A DNA stretch of 64,000 nt from Polytrichum commune (taxonomy: Eukaryota; Streptophyta; Polytrichopsida; Polytrichales; Polytrichaceae), in assembly GCA_950295325.1 (NCBI GenBank), contig OX485804.1, positions 35,836,001-35,900,000 on the forward strand. The letters are read 5' to 3'. The notes under the pieces were generated by a model, which saw only the letters and a program-made list of their open reading frames with translations, had not been told where the DNA came from and searched no databases. Made by a program: the position numbers and the translations under genes. Positions 36,801 through 50,200 of this stretch are shown here, one piece after another; position 1 is the stretch's first letter, and each line of letters opens with the position of its first letter.

Positions 36801-36914
36801 TACATTGGCGACACCAATTGTAGTATCTTGTTCCACGACAACTTCAAACTCGCTAGCATAGCTTGACGCTTCCGAAGAAAAATCAACCCAACTATCACCG
36901 ACGTTGGAATCCAT
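33821..36914 (-). pseudogene. E1 DUF7869-type transposase-like gene, one nonsense codon
   Basis: Exon 1 is 36914-35510 (start MDSNVGDSWVDF) and exon 2 is 35343-33821. They are joined across a GT-AG intron to give ...ISVTGMIAHGHVDVKYAH. TAA at 34076-34078 interrupts exon 2 (RPSTKD*NVLRTYLGWD); the frame then continues 83 codons to AEDEDGE. Conserved features shared with the E2 copy are a Cys/His-rich region (KDCCAKRCCQLF...DVCC/EVCC), IIHDKMDHAKTACPC, QLDNCAKDNKCRYVF and VGHTHDDIDASFGRW. The last two are the hallmark of DUF7869, which I take to be an RNase H-like integrase/transposase fold. Identity to E2 is roughly 60-70 per cent by eye, so the two are distinct families. Confidence 0.75.
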
Positions 36915-37058
36915 GGCCACTACAAGAAAGCCCAATGAAGAGTATGTCAAAATATCCCATTCAATAAATGTCATGGATAGCCCTAACGCTTATTATTATC
37001 AATGAAACACAATGTGAACACTAGTGGCTTTCATGGCTTGGAAACAAAGCTAGCATTG

Positions 37059-37908
37059 GTATACGAACGTGCGTCCGTATACCTCCATGTAACAACATCA
37101 GCAGCGCAAGCACACGCGCATACGGATACATTTATGTGTTCATAGGAGCGGAAAGGTGGAGGCAACAAAAACATCACTGGTTTATGGACGCGCATCCGTT
37201 AATCGGCTCGTGCACAGAGTTCAGTATCATGCTCAACCACAACAAAGGTATACGGACGCGCGTCCATAAACATCCGTATGACAAACATCAATGTAGTCCT
37301 AGACACAAGTTCAAGGAAGCAAGACGTCCTCAAAAAACGGCCATGTGTACACAGTCCTGACGACTCATGAAATTTGAAGAGGATTGAACACGGCCATACG
37401 CGCTTCCTAAAATGTTTAATCAATGTCAAAATATTTTACTATGACATAGGGTGATGTAGGCTAAGGGATGCGAGCTCCCAACCCTTCCTGACCGTACAAT
37501 CTCAGTGCGGTCTCAATCTACATGGCACATGGTCAACATTATGGTAACAAAGGTTTCCAGGTTTATGGACGCGCGCCCGTAAACCTCTGTGGACCTCATT
37601 TCTAGCATAAAGACAGTGCTCGATGGAATACACCTCTGTGGACATCATTACTAGCCTAAATACAATGTCCAACGCGCCAAGGGGTTTACGGTTTACGGAC
37701 GCGCGTCCGTAAACTTCCATGATAATATATTGTCATTGTGGTACTCTACACGACAGGTGGTGTAGGTGACCTACAGAACTATGGCACCAAAGGTATGCAG
37801 GTTTACGGACGCGCGTCCGTAAACCTCAACGTACATGAGTATTGGCTCAAACAAATAAAGGTTCAATGAACCAATATGTTTAAGGTTTACGGACGCGCGT
37901 CCGTAAAT
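37059..37908. repeat. E1 palindromes upstream of the transposase gene
   Basis: The unit is an 11-bp arm GTTTACGGACG, two bases (CG), then the reverse complement. Perfect 24-bp copies lie at 37691-37714 and 37801-37824, and a near-perfect copy at 37885-37908. Degenerate ones lie near 37059, 37178, 37249 and 37560. The surrounding sequence is not otherwise repeated, so the palindromes are the conserved part. Confidence 0.9.
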
Positions 37909-37914
37909 CTCCGT

Positions 37915-40900
37915 GATTTGCGGCGTTAAAATAGGATCATTGCACCAGAAATGATAACTGTCCGAAATTTAAAAAAAATCAGCACACTACTAGGAGAGTG
38001 CAACCCAAATACAAATTGTCTACCCTAATGGGCTCAGGATTTGGGGTTTAGGGTATAACATGATCTTTACCTGCACAAAATCTGTAGCAGGAGCACACTA
38101 CAAGAGCGCAACCCACAGCTGAGATGCAAAAAGAGTCCCGACGGTGGGGGGTGTCCCCTTAAGTACTGATCGCTTTCCCTTGGATCCGTTTTCCAACATA
38201 GGATACCAGCCACCAACTATGTCCTATAAATACAAACCTAGCATTACTACATTCCGTGTGCCAGCCTTACAATGGAATGTGTATTCATGTGGACAACATG
38301 CATAGACCATGAGTCCACATAATGACAAAGAGAAAGGCATCTATGTATTTGTGGTATACAACAAAGTAAATAGGCTAATATTATATGAGCAATAAACATT
38401 GTTGAGGGGTGGTTTATAGGATTGGAGTACATAATATGAAGAGTACATTTTAAAAAATGTAGACAAAAAATTATAGAATCTTGTGAAAAATCAACCACCA
38501 CAACAACAATAGTACATGGAGTATAAAAATACATGTAATCAAAATTAAATTAGCAACTACTTTATTGTTTTGCATACAATGTAATGGTATTGACCATAAT
38601 ATCATGCTATCTCCTCTCATCTTGCATTTAATATTATAATTACATTGGCCACCGCCTTACCATCCAACATGTTTAATGTACCCAACTATACACACCTATA
38701 CATAATTGTATTGATATCTGATACACAAACTTTGATTACCGTAAGGCCATGATAGTAGCACATCTATTGTCCTAGGTAACATGGGTTGCATTCAATTCAA
38801 TATTGTCAATTTGCTCTCTAAACCTTAGGGGCCCCTTCCGTACATCAACATTTACTTCAAAAAAACTAATTATACTAGCCTTCTTCATGTACTATACGTG
38901 AGGAAAAACATTTTTTAGTACCTCATGTACATTACCTACATTAATTATTACTCAAACAATACCAATTGTTGCTCCAAGTAACATTATTAGCCCAAAAAAA
39001 CATAATGGAGAGAAAGGAAGGGTAGGGTATCCACATAGTAATAAGGCAAGCAATATTAAGTTGGTGACGCAAGGGGGATACTCACATGTGTTCGTACGTG
39101 GTACCCTAAACCCTAAACCCTATAACCACCCAACCCTAAACAAGCATGTGGACATATAGGGGTGCAAGCATGGTTAACTGAACAACTCCTGATACATGTC
39201 AAGGCTTAAATGGAAAGTAATTCAAAACAAGCAAGCAAACAATTATACCAATTGTTGTTCTACGTAACACTATTAACCCATAAAATATAATGGACAGAAA
39301 GGGAGGGTAGGGTATCCAAATAGTAATAAGGCAAACAATATTAAGTCGGTGACACAAGGGGGATACCCTAAACCCTATAAACGACTCCCCACTCATGTCA
39401 AGGCCCAAAATTATCTAAAATAAAACCATAAACATTTCAAAAGTCAAGCAAATTTATGTTCACAAATTATACTTCAAGGCAGTAAGTGGTGAAAAAGTAG
39501 GTGACATAGAACAAAGATTTATCAAATTGTCAATGGCAATCCTAATTACCCTATATGCGTAACCTTACCTTTCATTTTTTTAATCTTTATTTGGCTGGGT
39601 AAAATATACCCCTTAGAGGCAAGTACAAGATTTAGCCGGGACTTGTTATCCTTTGATGTGACCTCAAGTTTATAATGAAATGAAGGGATACAATATGAAA
39701 ACAATTAAGCCTTCAAAACATTTAAGATCATCAAAGTGATGTTCTGAGTCATATTTATCCATTTGCTTTAAACCTTTACTTTTGAAGATAGGTTTTGAAC
39801 AACATTAACACAACCATACATGTCACCATCATGGAAACAAAACTCCAATATAAACAACAATTTGCTACTACTTATAGGCGATAATACAAGCTCTTGCCTA
39901 GGTTTGGAAGGATTGGATGAATCCTTAACGTTGTTTAATGTACAAGAGGGATGTAAATTCAACACCTACCCATGCCTTTTGTTTTAATGCAAGCTTAGAC
40001 CTATGTGCAGAGGGATTGAATTAACCCCTAACGTTGTTTAAGATTTTATAAGCATTTGATCTTAACCCATATTATCTCGATGTTTGGTTTTGTTAATTGT
40101 GTTTCAAATGTGCATAATTTAAATATCATTATTTATAATGATATTCGCATCAAAGCATCCCACGTGTCGAACTTCAATAAAGTTTTCAAGTTGCTATTGA
40201 TAGTATAATGTAGGGTTGAAAATCCCCTTACACAAATTATTGCGATAATTGAGGGATTCATAAGGGTGTAGGGGCAACGTTTCATGAGAATTTGTGGCCA
40301 ATGGGTAATGCAATTGTCCCAATTGCATTTGAATCCCACCTTTGTGAAAAAAAAATTATACTTAACTTAATCAAGAAGACATCCTTTATATTCAATATTA
40401 TTACTATTCTTAAAATATAAAGTCCCCTCCATACTTGCTACACTAGAAATGGTATAATTTAGTTTCACTCATTGTTTGGAGTTACAAAAGGCTTTATCTT
40501 TTTATTATTGATGTTATTTAATTGATGCCAATGACATAATATACAATGAATAGTTAATATAGCAATCCATAATTCTAAATATTAAGCAATACTACTTATA
40601 ATAGTTAGTGTACTAGTAATTTAAAGCCCGCTTACCTTCATATTACAACAAGTCCACAAAGAAAATCTTACACTTGAGTTACTCAACCTCAACCTATACT
40701 TCAGAATTATGTTTACTATTGGGCCTAGATGGTTATTATACATTGAGCATTGAGATTCCTTTATTTTTGGTTAGCAATTGTTTTTGGTATACGTTCTTGG
40801 ACTCAAGCAACATACAGTCCATCCTCTATAAATGTTAGGCTCTAGAATATAATGTTCCTAACATTTATTGTGAGTTGACATTGTAACAATTATAAAGGGA

Positions 40901-41280
40901 GCTTTTTGAATGCTTAACAAATTTCATTCATTACAATTATGAAGGGAGAGTTTTGCAAAATTATCAAACATAAAATATGTGTATCAATCACAATATAACC
41001 CATATTAATAATTTGATCACAAATTTGGTGGCTTTTGCCACTTTGGAAGGTTGTGACTCAATGTAATGGATGTCATCTCACAATATTGGATGTAGTTCGT
41101 AGGTTAACATTTATAAGTGGCAAATTAACAAAGAGGGGAATAAATTATTCTTAACATTTAACAAAGTTAACATTCTAGTTAGCAATATGAGAGGAGTACG
41201 AATTTGTTAACAAATACAATTATGAGTTAACATGTGGAAGTGTGACATTTATCGGGGTGGACTCTAGCACTCTAATATAG
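37915..41280. other. E1 central non-coding region
   Basis: No gene is seen. The stretch at 38125-38160 (ggtggggggtgtccccttaa) aligns with E2 51640-51660, where a minus-strand TATA box lies (TATAAAGG); in E1 the TATA is lost. The rest is AT-rich. Confidence 0.5.
38960..39375 (+). repeat. Direct repeat of about 115 bp in E1
   Basis: The segment around 38965-39080 (gggtagggtatcc, agtaataaggcaa, gcaatattaag) recurs at about 39253-39370 with a few changes. Both are followed by CCCTAAACCCTA-type runs. Confidence 0.75.
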
Positions 41281-42250
41281 ACCAATAGACATATGCCACG
41301 TAAGGGGAACGCGTGGCCTTTGGGCGCGGGGTGATGGGACGTCTAGGTAGGGGCGTTTGGGAGGGAGTGGATGCAACGTTTTGGGTTTAGGGTTTCGTGC
41401 ATTCGCCCTTGCCCTTTTTGCTTTCACCCTTTCACCCTTTCCTCCTTTCGCTCCTTTCCTCCTCCTGCATTCCTTTGTTGCTCGCCCTTGCTGGTCTTCC
41501 TTCTCCTCATTCTCCTTCTCCTTCATTCTCATTCTCATCCTCAATCTCCTTCTCCTTCATTCTTCTCCTCAATCTCCTTCTACTTGTTGTTTCTCATCCT
41601 TCTCCTCTTACTTGCTATTTCTCCTCTTTCTCCTTCTTGCTCTTGATTTGTTGCTTTGTGTCTTAGTTGCATAAGAACGCCAAGAGCTCTAGACAAGTGT
41701 TTTTTTCTTTCCTTCACTCCAAGATGTGTTGTTCCAGGTGCTTATTAGGTGATTTCAGTGTATGTTTTGATGCACAAGAGGGGGATTGTAAGATTGTAAG
41801 ATTGTAGCTGGTTTAGGGTTTCTAAGATAATGTATGTGAAGAAATCTGAGTATGTTTGTGAAGAAATTGAGTAGTTTTTTGCTTGCAGTCTCATTAGGAC
41901 ATAATTGGAGTAGTTTCAGTTGGAAGGGTTTTAGGGTTGGAGTAGTTTTAGTTGTTTCAGATTGCTCTTCCCTTCATATTGTAATTGTCTTCACTTCACT
42001 TCAATTCACTTTGTCCAAGTTCTAAGAAGTTTTGCTTTGTTCACTTCAATCTGATGTCAATGTTGAATCCAATTCAATCTTTGTAGTAGGGTTTTTTTGT
42101 GGGTTTGATGCATTTTAGGAGCAACACAAAGGTTAGTTGATTCTTGAATGTGCACATTGCATTTGCAGAGGTTTCTAACTTCAATTTTATTGTTAATTTG
42201 CAGTCTCTCCTAGCTGCAGCTGTGGTTTAGGAGCAAACATTGTACAAAGG
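41281..42250 (+). promoter_or_regulatory. E1 effector-gene promoter and pyrimidine-rich leader exon
   Basis: A moderately GC-rich block (41281-41400) is followed by a long CT-rich tract (41400-41640) and a leader ending at a GTAAGT donor (42251). E2 has the same arrangement (GC block, CT tract, leader, GT donor at 54989). Long frames here (41357-41674) are a by-product of the CT tract. Confidence 0.5.
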
Positions 42251-42511
42251 TAAGTGTTTCCTACAACATTGCAATTCTGAAATGATACAATCTTCTTAGT
42301 TTGTAGTGTAGATCTGCTATTGCAATGCAACACCTCATACATTCTAATCTGGAGTGCAAATCCATGTTGCATTCCAAGTTAAGATGAACATTGCACATGA
42401 ATGTAATACACAGAAAAAGTTCTTCCGAAAATTTCGGAACAATATCCAAAAACACATTAACAATAATTGTACAAAGTACTTAAATTCACAGTAATTAAAA
42501 AATGGTCTGAA

Positions 42512-43172
42512 GTTTACGGACGCGCGTCCGTAAACTTCAGGGAACCCTGGGAATAAGCATCGCAAATTGTGTGAACACATTAACAATAATTGTGCAAAGT
42601 AATTAAAATCACAGTAATGCCTGAAGTTTACGGACGCGCGTCCGTAAACTTCATGGAACCCTGGGAATAAGCATCGCAAATTGCAGAGATATTTCAAAAT
42701 AACTATTAATAAACTTGAGATATACAAAAATCTTGAGATATACTTGAAATCTAATAGATGACACATGTGCAGAGTTTACGGACGCACGTCCGTAAACTAA
42801 GCATAGAAAACATGAGAATCTTATAACATAATACATGCCATGGGTTTTCAAAATAAGTTCTACAAAATATACAAGTTCTACACAACAAAAACAAACATAT
42901 TTTCCAAAAATTTACGGACGCACGTCTGTAAACAAGGGCTACCTAAGAATAAAAAACCTATTATATTCCAAAAATATAGAAATAAAGACTTTTGGATGAT
43001 ATATCCGCATGAGTTTACGGACGCGCGTCCGTAAACTCTGCACATATATCGTGTATGAGATTCCTTTTAATAAGATATCCCTAGTTTACGGACATGTACT
43101 GTAACATAATACACGTGTAGAAACCACATTCTATATGAGCATGAACGCATAGGTTTACGACCGCGCGTTCGT
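42512..43172. repeat. E1 palindromes in the intron before the effector start codon
   Basis: Perfect copies of the arm GTTTACGGACG palindrome lie at 42512-42535, 42626-42649 and 43013-43036. 42774-42797 is perfect in the arms but has CA as the spacer, and 42910-42933 has CA plus one arm change. Weaker copies lie near 43083 and 43152. Confidence 0.9.
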
Positions 43173-43466
43173 AAGATAGGCTCTGCATCCCTTGACCATA
43201 ATACTGATTTATATATTTCACATTTGCAGATGGAATCTACAAAAAGACCAGCCATTGATATATTCGCAGAGCTTGTCCATCCTCCGCTTCCAAAAGCCAT
43301 CAAAGACATAAGCCACAACGACCATTACAAGCCACGCGAAGACATTGTAGATAACTAGACAGTTATCGTAGAAAAAGATGAAAAGAAGATATTTGCCCTT
43401 AGATTTGCCTATAAAATAAAAGTAGATATAGATGAAACCGAGAAGTGGATCAAGGTCAAAAGTTGG

Positions 43467-43979
43467 ACAGTAGACACGGGTAGATCACTCTAAGGCATTT
43501 TTGTGCACCACGTGCGGCTCGGGGGTTTTTTTGGGGGGGTTATTTACCTTCAAGGGCTGAATTAAAGCCTCCCTATAATTACTTAAATTTCAAAAATGGC
43601 CCATTTGTTTGCGCCCTTCCATTACTTATATTGTCCAAGTCACTGCAATTTTTTGTACTCTATATTCCTTTTAAGTAATTTTGGACAGACGGAAATCCCA
43701 ATCATCATCCATCCCCGTGAGTCCTAAACCCATTTACATACCATACTAAACATACCTTCTAGGATCCTTATCTTCAGCCCCTATATTAATTTTACAAAAA
43801 AATAATGGCCCACGTTTTATGTCCATCTAACTTACTTATAATGGGATTGTCTACATTTAATGGCCCCTTCATTATTTGGAATTCCTTTATAATTTTTATT
43901 TCAAATGATTTTAATCCTCTCTATATTATGCCGCACGTCGTTTTTAAAATGCACTAAGTGATCTACCCGTGACAGTAGA
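43467..43979. mobile_element. hAT-type MITE, 497 bp, in the E1 effector exon 1
   Basis: Ends CACGGGTAGATCACT (from 43475) and its inverse (to 43971, 13 bp exact), flanked by ACAGTAGA on both sides (43467-43474 and 43972-43979). An 8-bp duplication fits hAT. Removing the element and one duplication restores the frame exactly (KSWTVECAVAQGDYVVIDL), which aligns with E2 TGWEVASVQALGDYVDVIL. Confidence 0.9.
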
Positions 43980-46709
43980 GTGTGCGGTAGCCCAAGGTGA
44001 TTATGTTGTCATTGACCTTGAAAAGAAAAATGATAGGATCACATTCATTTTGCACGAGTTGTACCATCCGTTCAACAAAAATGAATGTGAGAATGCCAGC
44101 CCAGATGCGTCTTGTTTCAATATACAGAATGAATTCCAAGACTATGCATGCAATGCGCCCTGGACGGGTAAACGGCTTGGACGTCTTTTGAACAATGTGA
44201 CAAGAGTAATTGGGGCATTATTCGAAGCCAAGAAAGGAAAGGAGAAGAAAAAACCAATTCCTGAACGACCTAAATGTGTTCCTAAACACGTGCCAGAAGC
44301 CTCCAGACCCTCACAGAGTGGAGCATCAAGAGGGAGCAAGCAGGCCAGTAAACGCTCCCACTCACAGATGGAGTCGTCTGGGCTAACAGAGGGTCCAGAT
44401 GTGAGTTCCACTCTTACAGTCGCCCCACTTCTTAAGAAAGGACAACGCCCGGACGCCGAACTATCCACAAAGATTTTCTAAGAGTTCGACGAGAAGACAA
44501 AGGGCTGCTGGCCACTTGGCAGATATTTCACGTTTGATGTGGATGTCTACAAATGCCACAAGGGCACGGAGAGTATGAATACTCGTGCCAAAAAAAAGAC
44601 CGGGGTGTGGTGGCAAATGAATAACATTATGAACAACCCCAAATTTGATAGGCAGACCATATGTGTGACACCAAAGGATCCTGTGGTTGAAGTCACAGCA
44701 CAAAACTGGCCAATTCTCAAAGATGGAGAGTTCTACATAGTCGACGGCCAACATAGTGTGATGGCTGCAAAAACTCTCCTAGAGGACGATGAGTGGAAGA
44801 ACCCTTTGAAAGAGACAATCCGATACTGGAAGGCATTCGTCGTCCATTCCAAAGACTCGAACCAGCTCATCGCAATATCTGCCTTCATGAACCAAGGGAA
44901 TAAAGTGAGGCAGTTCGAGGCTTCATGGGCTGCCAACATCGTGGCTGGAAGGACCTTGTGGGTGGAGCACGATTGTCCCCCAAAAGAGAGGGAGAATGCA
45001 GTCATAAAAAATCCCAAATGGCAGGTATGTCTCAGTATAATTTTACGGACGCGCGTCCGTAAACTTCTTCCCATCTCCTTCCAAATTGAATTCTTTAATT
45101 CCTTCAATTTAAACTCTGCTGATTTCTTGTAATACTTGGCATTGCAGACATTCAGCAATGCCATCTTGACAAAGTTCTCCAGCATTGACTTGAAGACACG
45201 CGACATGAAGACGGTGCAGGAGCTGAAGGGAGAACTTAAGCTCATCACCGCCACAGAAGAGACATGGGCAATTTGGTTGCGCCTATTCGATGCCCACAAC
45301 AACGGAGACCTTATTAATCCGGATGCAGAAAACACGTACAAGAGCGACTCGAAGGTTAAGGTGCCACCTATCCTGAGAGAGTTCTTTCGTCCCCTCCAAG
45401 GATTGCTCGACTCCGAACTGTACAGAGCGGCACAACACATCCTATTGGAGACTCCGAGGAGGACACTGCCCTACCCCAAAATCTTTCTGAAGCAACCGAA
45501 GCACATGAAGTCTTCTACGTACCACATTAAGGAATGGTGCGAATACAGGAAGAAGAAGACCATGGCTATAAGGGAGATAAGCAAGCTGCTGCCCTCCCAC
45601 AACCTCACTAATACAGATGGGGAGATAATGTGGGAAAACTGGAGGACGCTCAAAGAGGAGTATCACATCAATGGGGTCTCCATGCGATCATTGATAAGAG
45701 GCGCATCTCCCTTCCTAGCCCAAAGATCTAGGAGGAACGAGAAGAAAGGGTCTATCGACGAAAGAGAGACGGCGTTGTACGTCCATTTCCTTGACAGAAA
45801 AAAGAAAGCAAAATTCGGAGGGGTCGCAAGATTCTGCACTGTTACAACGGCCTTGAAATTTGGCACATGGGACACACATGCTTCAAGAGCCTCTGTGAGA
45901 GATGACCCCCGGGGTTGTCCGTTCGCACTATTTGATTTCCGTGCATTTCCCGGATCTTGGAGACAAAACGCTAGCGGGACCGCTTTCTATGACAACTTCT
46001 TCAAGGCCTTCAAGAGCTATCGGTCGCCTGCCCTCTTCGAGCCAAATGTGTGGCTCTGGATCGTAGATCAAGAGAGGTCCGCGTCGGTCGTCCAGCTTTA
46101 CACATCGACGATGAACCTCCAGTACGATCTTTACCACAGCACATACATCCCCGCGAAGACGGAAGGGATCAATGTTATTGAAGAGGCAAGAGGGGCGAAG
46201 CAGGTCCGGGCTTTGGCACTTTATTTCTTGACACACAAGTCTTCACCAAGTGGGCAGATGCCTATTAAAGCGCAAAACGTGTTCAAGAAAGTATACTCGT
46301 TGTCACCACCACACCCAAAGGAGCTTGTCGCGGAGACTATGTATGCACTCTACCCGGCGTACGAGCTTCGAATGGATTTTTATATTGGAGTCTTGAAGGC
46401 TGTGACTGTGATGAGTGAAGCAGTTTACAACGTCTTCGGAGGCACCAAATTTGTTTACGCGGCATTGGTAAGTACTTGTATGCACCTCTTTCCATGCTCC
46501 ATCTGAATTGAAATTTTCGGCCGCGCGTCCGTAACATTGTCCACCACATATGCAGTGCAAATTTACGGCCGCGCGTCCATAAATTGCAGTGCTTCATGAT
46601 TATATTTGTCCTCATACTTGCTCGCAACAATGGAATGACTATAATTTCCTTGTTTTGGTGCAGATGCTTGGGTTGCAGGTAAATTCGTTTGTGGAGGCTC
46701 GCGACATGG

Positions 46710-46713
46710 ATGA
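46710..46713. repeat. Left 4-bp target-site duplication of E2 (ATGA)
   Basis: ATGA lies directly before the E2 terminus and again at 63489-63492 after the other end. Confidence 0.8.
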
Positions 46714-46755
46714 AACACTATATTCGTTAAATTGAGACTTTCTCTAGTCTCAAAT
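46714..46755 (+). repeat. E2 left terminal inverted repeat
   Basis: 28 bp identical to the complement of the right end, followed by an imperfect GAGACT/AGTCTC hairpin, like E1. Confidence 0.9.
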
Positions 46756-47244
46756 TAATATATGGATCAAACAACATTCCGTGTTCCGAAACTATATTGC
46801 GAACAATCTCAAATATATTATATGTTCTAATATCCCAAATCTATGGGGTGTGGACATAAGCACATATGGTAGAGCACTGAACACCAACTTCATCAACAAA
46901 AACACTTTGGGTAGAGCACTCCAAACTAGTTTCACCCAAGAAACATATAAAATGATTTCTATTATTAGCATGGTCAATAAAATATAGACATTGCAACATA
47001 CAAAGTACATGCAATAAATGCATTTTTCTTCAATGGAAAATTTAGTCCCAAACTTAATAAAAAAATGAACTTCACAACTGTATTGAAATATAGTAAATGG
47101 ATATTCATCCAACCCCAAACAATATAGCATTCGCAAGTTCTACCCAAACTTTGCCCCAAGTTTGAGGAGCACACATATGAGTAATATATATTCGTCGAAT
47201 TACATATTATACTATAATCATGCTAACACAATCCTACCAACTTC

Positions 47245-50200
47245 TCATTCAACGTGGGTTGCTTCTTCTGCGATCCGAGCAAGGTTGTCTTTTGCAAAAG
47301 TTATGTACTTTTGAGGGATGGACACTGATCCACTATGATTTTTCCGTGGTTTCCATGCTATGAATATGGAATCTGTATCTACCCAAGATGGACTGTGCTC
47401 AGAATCCACCTTCCACCGAAAGTTAGGGTTTGTATCCCAGCCTGTATAATGCCGAACAACATCTTCATTCCGTGCTGTCGGTCGGTAGTACTCTACTTGT
47501 ATTTGTCGAAAATGAGGGCTGGAAGTTACAAAATTTGGTTTGGACAAAGCTCTTGCCACCCACACTGGCTTTGCATATGTCTCATCTCCAGGACGCAAAA
47601 TGAGCATATAACCTTCATGACAATCCACTGCAATGCGGAAAGATGGTGGCGGACGACTACTAGCAGGCCCCACGTAATGGTCGTCCACATCAAACTCCTC
47701 TCGAACCTCTCCATTTCCCAAAAGACTAGCCTCCGAAACTTGTACGTTGACACGTGTTTGTGGCCAAAACCCATGCCTTAAAGTAAGGGGTGTATCTTGA
47801 TGAAGGTTTGCCAAAGCGCCACGAACACGTGTCCAATATTGTATCCAACTTCCGTAACGAAGCCAACACGATCCACCAACATCCGCTACCCTCAAACTCT
47901 CCCAATATTGTATGAAGCCTGATATGCCTTTACAAATGTCCTCCAAATTCTTCATGGGTATTGGTTTGCAAGGCTTAGGCTCTCCGTCAGGCAACATCGT
48001 CCTTCCCTCCCCATCAACACGCCATACAAGGAGACCCTCCGGCGGGCTCCAGTCTTGTGACGTGCACAACAACTTGTATTGCATGGCGGGGACACCATCG
48101 TCACGCACGTAGAACCGAAATTGTTGTGCCTTCGTATGTCCGATCAATCGGTGAGCTCCGCTTCGAATATACGGTTCTATAAATGCCTTGAAGTCTGGAA
48201 CCTCCTCGATCATATGGGGGATGACGGGAATGTTCTCCAAATCCATGTACGACTTCATCAACAATGGGATTGTCGGAAAATCCTCCTCGCGCAACTTCAT
48301 GCTCCACCGCCCAAAAGATGCATCGATATCGTCGTGCGTGTGGCCTACCAATAAAAAGGACACAAAAACCTCCTTGAAAATGCCTTTCGCAACCAATAAC
48401 GACCAATATGCAAAAACATATCTATTTTTATTGTCCTTCGCACAATTGTCCAATTGGACACGTAGAGTTGGGGGCAAATTCTTGGCTATCACATCTTCAC
48501 TTGGTGGCTCCGGCAAGGAGTGCACGCATACATCTCTTCCATCCAAGACCGCTTCATATAGAGGTGTTGATCCCGAGTTTTCAAATAACAATCTTGATGA
48601 ATAGGACGGCGGTTTCTCCAAATCACGTAAAAGCTTTGCAAATGGCCCTATTGTGTGGTTTGAATCCGCCGGATACAAATCAAGAGCATAATGAGCATAC
48701 TTGACATCACCGTGTCCATGTGCAATCATCCCTGCAAAGCCAACCCAATGGTTTAATATTCAACTATAACACCAAAAAATTCACATGGTGTACATCTATG
48801 GCCCCAAGTACAAACCTAAAGCACAAATTTGTGTTTAGGTAATGCAATGCAATTGTTATCGAAATCACCTGTAACCGATACAGGAAGCTTAAAAAGGCCG
48901 TCCGTGGCTTTGATTCGATTTGCAAAACATGGTGAGGCTGTTTTGGCATGGTCCATTTTGTCATGGATGATTGTAAGGACCTCCAAAGGCCTAGAGATGG
49001 ACAAAGCTCTATTTGTGTAGTAATCATTACGGTGTGCCTCTTGCATGTTCACATGCTTGAAATAGTTCATTTGATGTGCGACATAGGACTCTGTCCCCAT
49101 CGTGTGTGCATCTTGAAGGCGTTTCAACTTCTCGCATTTGGAACAACGGGCAAATTTGTCGCCTCGTCTTTTTGTGATGTATTCGCTAAAGTGAGATTTT
49201 TTTATTGCACTCAGTTTCGACAACGAAATAGGGTCCAACCCAGCCTTCTCGCCAACTGCGTTTACGTCCAACAATATGTCTTTCCATTTCGTGCCTGTAG
49301 GAAGAACCTTCTCCACAACCTTTTCACCGGTTGAGAGTGTGCGTGTTTTGTGCGGCATTGCATCGGCAAGGGGGACAATGATGGTTGCCAGAGTGGCTGT
49401 TGCTTGTCTCGTTGCTTCCTTTGGTTTCTTTAAGCCCGTATTCCCATGGTGACGAGACCGGCGTCCTTCCTTGGCATACGCGGCTTGTCTATAAAATTCC
49501 GCTTTCGACACACCGTGAATGGTGTACCATGCCGTACAACACACGTCTATGCTCTCAAGGGTGATGACCTTTCGACCCGCTCCGTTCACATGTATCGCCC
49601 TATGGACATCAAGCTTTTTGGTGGATCTTAGACGGAAATCTCCAAGCCACATTTCCTCGCGGATGGCCTTCAATTTATCCCTTGGGAACAATTGGCAACA
49701 ACGATGTACACAACAATCCTTTGTGGCAACTTCTCTAATAGACTCCTCACAGAGCAACCTTTGACGTTTACACTCATTTGCAGACGGAGTAGGACGTGTC
49801 AATGTATCGTACTTCCGTAGGCCTTTACGTGGCCGAATGTTTGCTTGGAGCTCCTGTTGGATTTGGATGTGTCGTCGCTCATGCTCATGCAAATTAACCC
49901 CATCAATTGTCACATTCCTCAATGGCCACCTTCGCAACGAGAACCTATGAGTTGGATTCACTTCGGAATGTACGAGTGATTCCAATATAACAACTCCAAT
50001 GTCCTCGGTGCCAAGGGGGTTTTCATCAATGCAATCTTGTGGATGTGTGTTACGACAAATACCCTCCGCCACAACAACTCCACTGTCATTAACAAGTACC
50101 ACATCCAAATTCACCCATGAAGCTCGTGAAAGCCCAGCACATTCCACAGTGGGGCAAGAAGGGGCAGATGGCGAAGGACTCCCCAAATGACCTTCATCTG

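Larger units (their letters stand above)
43230..46713 (+). pseudogene. E1 effector gene: DGQHS/ParB-like plus methyltransferase-like, broken
   Basis: Exon 1 is 43230-45024, interrupted by a 497-bp MITE. Exon 2 is 45148-46467. Exon 3 runs 46664-46713 and then continues at 63493 after E2. The start MESTKRPAIDIF follows a splice acceptor, as in E2. Shared landmarks are FYIVDGQHSVMAAKTL, FMNQGNKVRQFEASWAANI, PPKEREN, FALFDFRAFPGSW, WLWIVDQ and VYNVFGGTKFVYAAL. TAG at 43356-43358 and TAA at 44479-44481 interrupt the frame. All introns are phase 0 and at the same places as in E2. E1 palindromes lie in intron 1 (45041-45064) and, degenerate, in intron 2 (46515-46582). It is a dead relative of the intact E2 gene. 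Confidence 0.75.

Noticed and set aside
41357-41674. Leucine/serine/phenylalanine-rich frames that look like membrane proteins
   Set aside because: They come from a CT-rich leader tract at the position of the E1 effector 5' UTR, open in three frames at once.
43475-43971. Intron of the E1 effector gene
   Set aside because: It has 13-bp inverted ends and an exact 8-bp duplication, and E2 has no intron at this position, so it is a MITE insertion.
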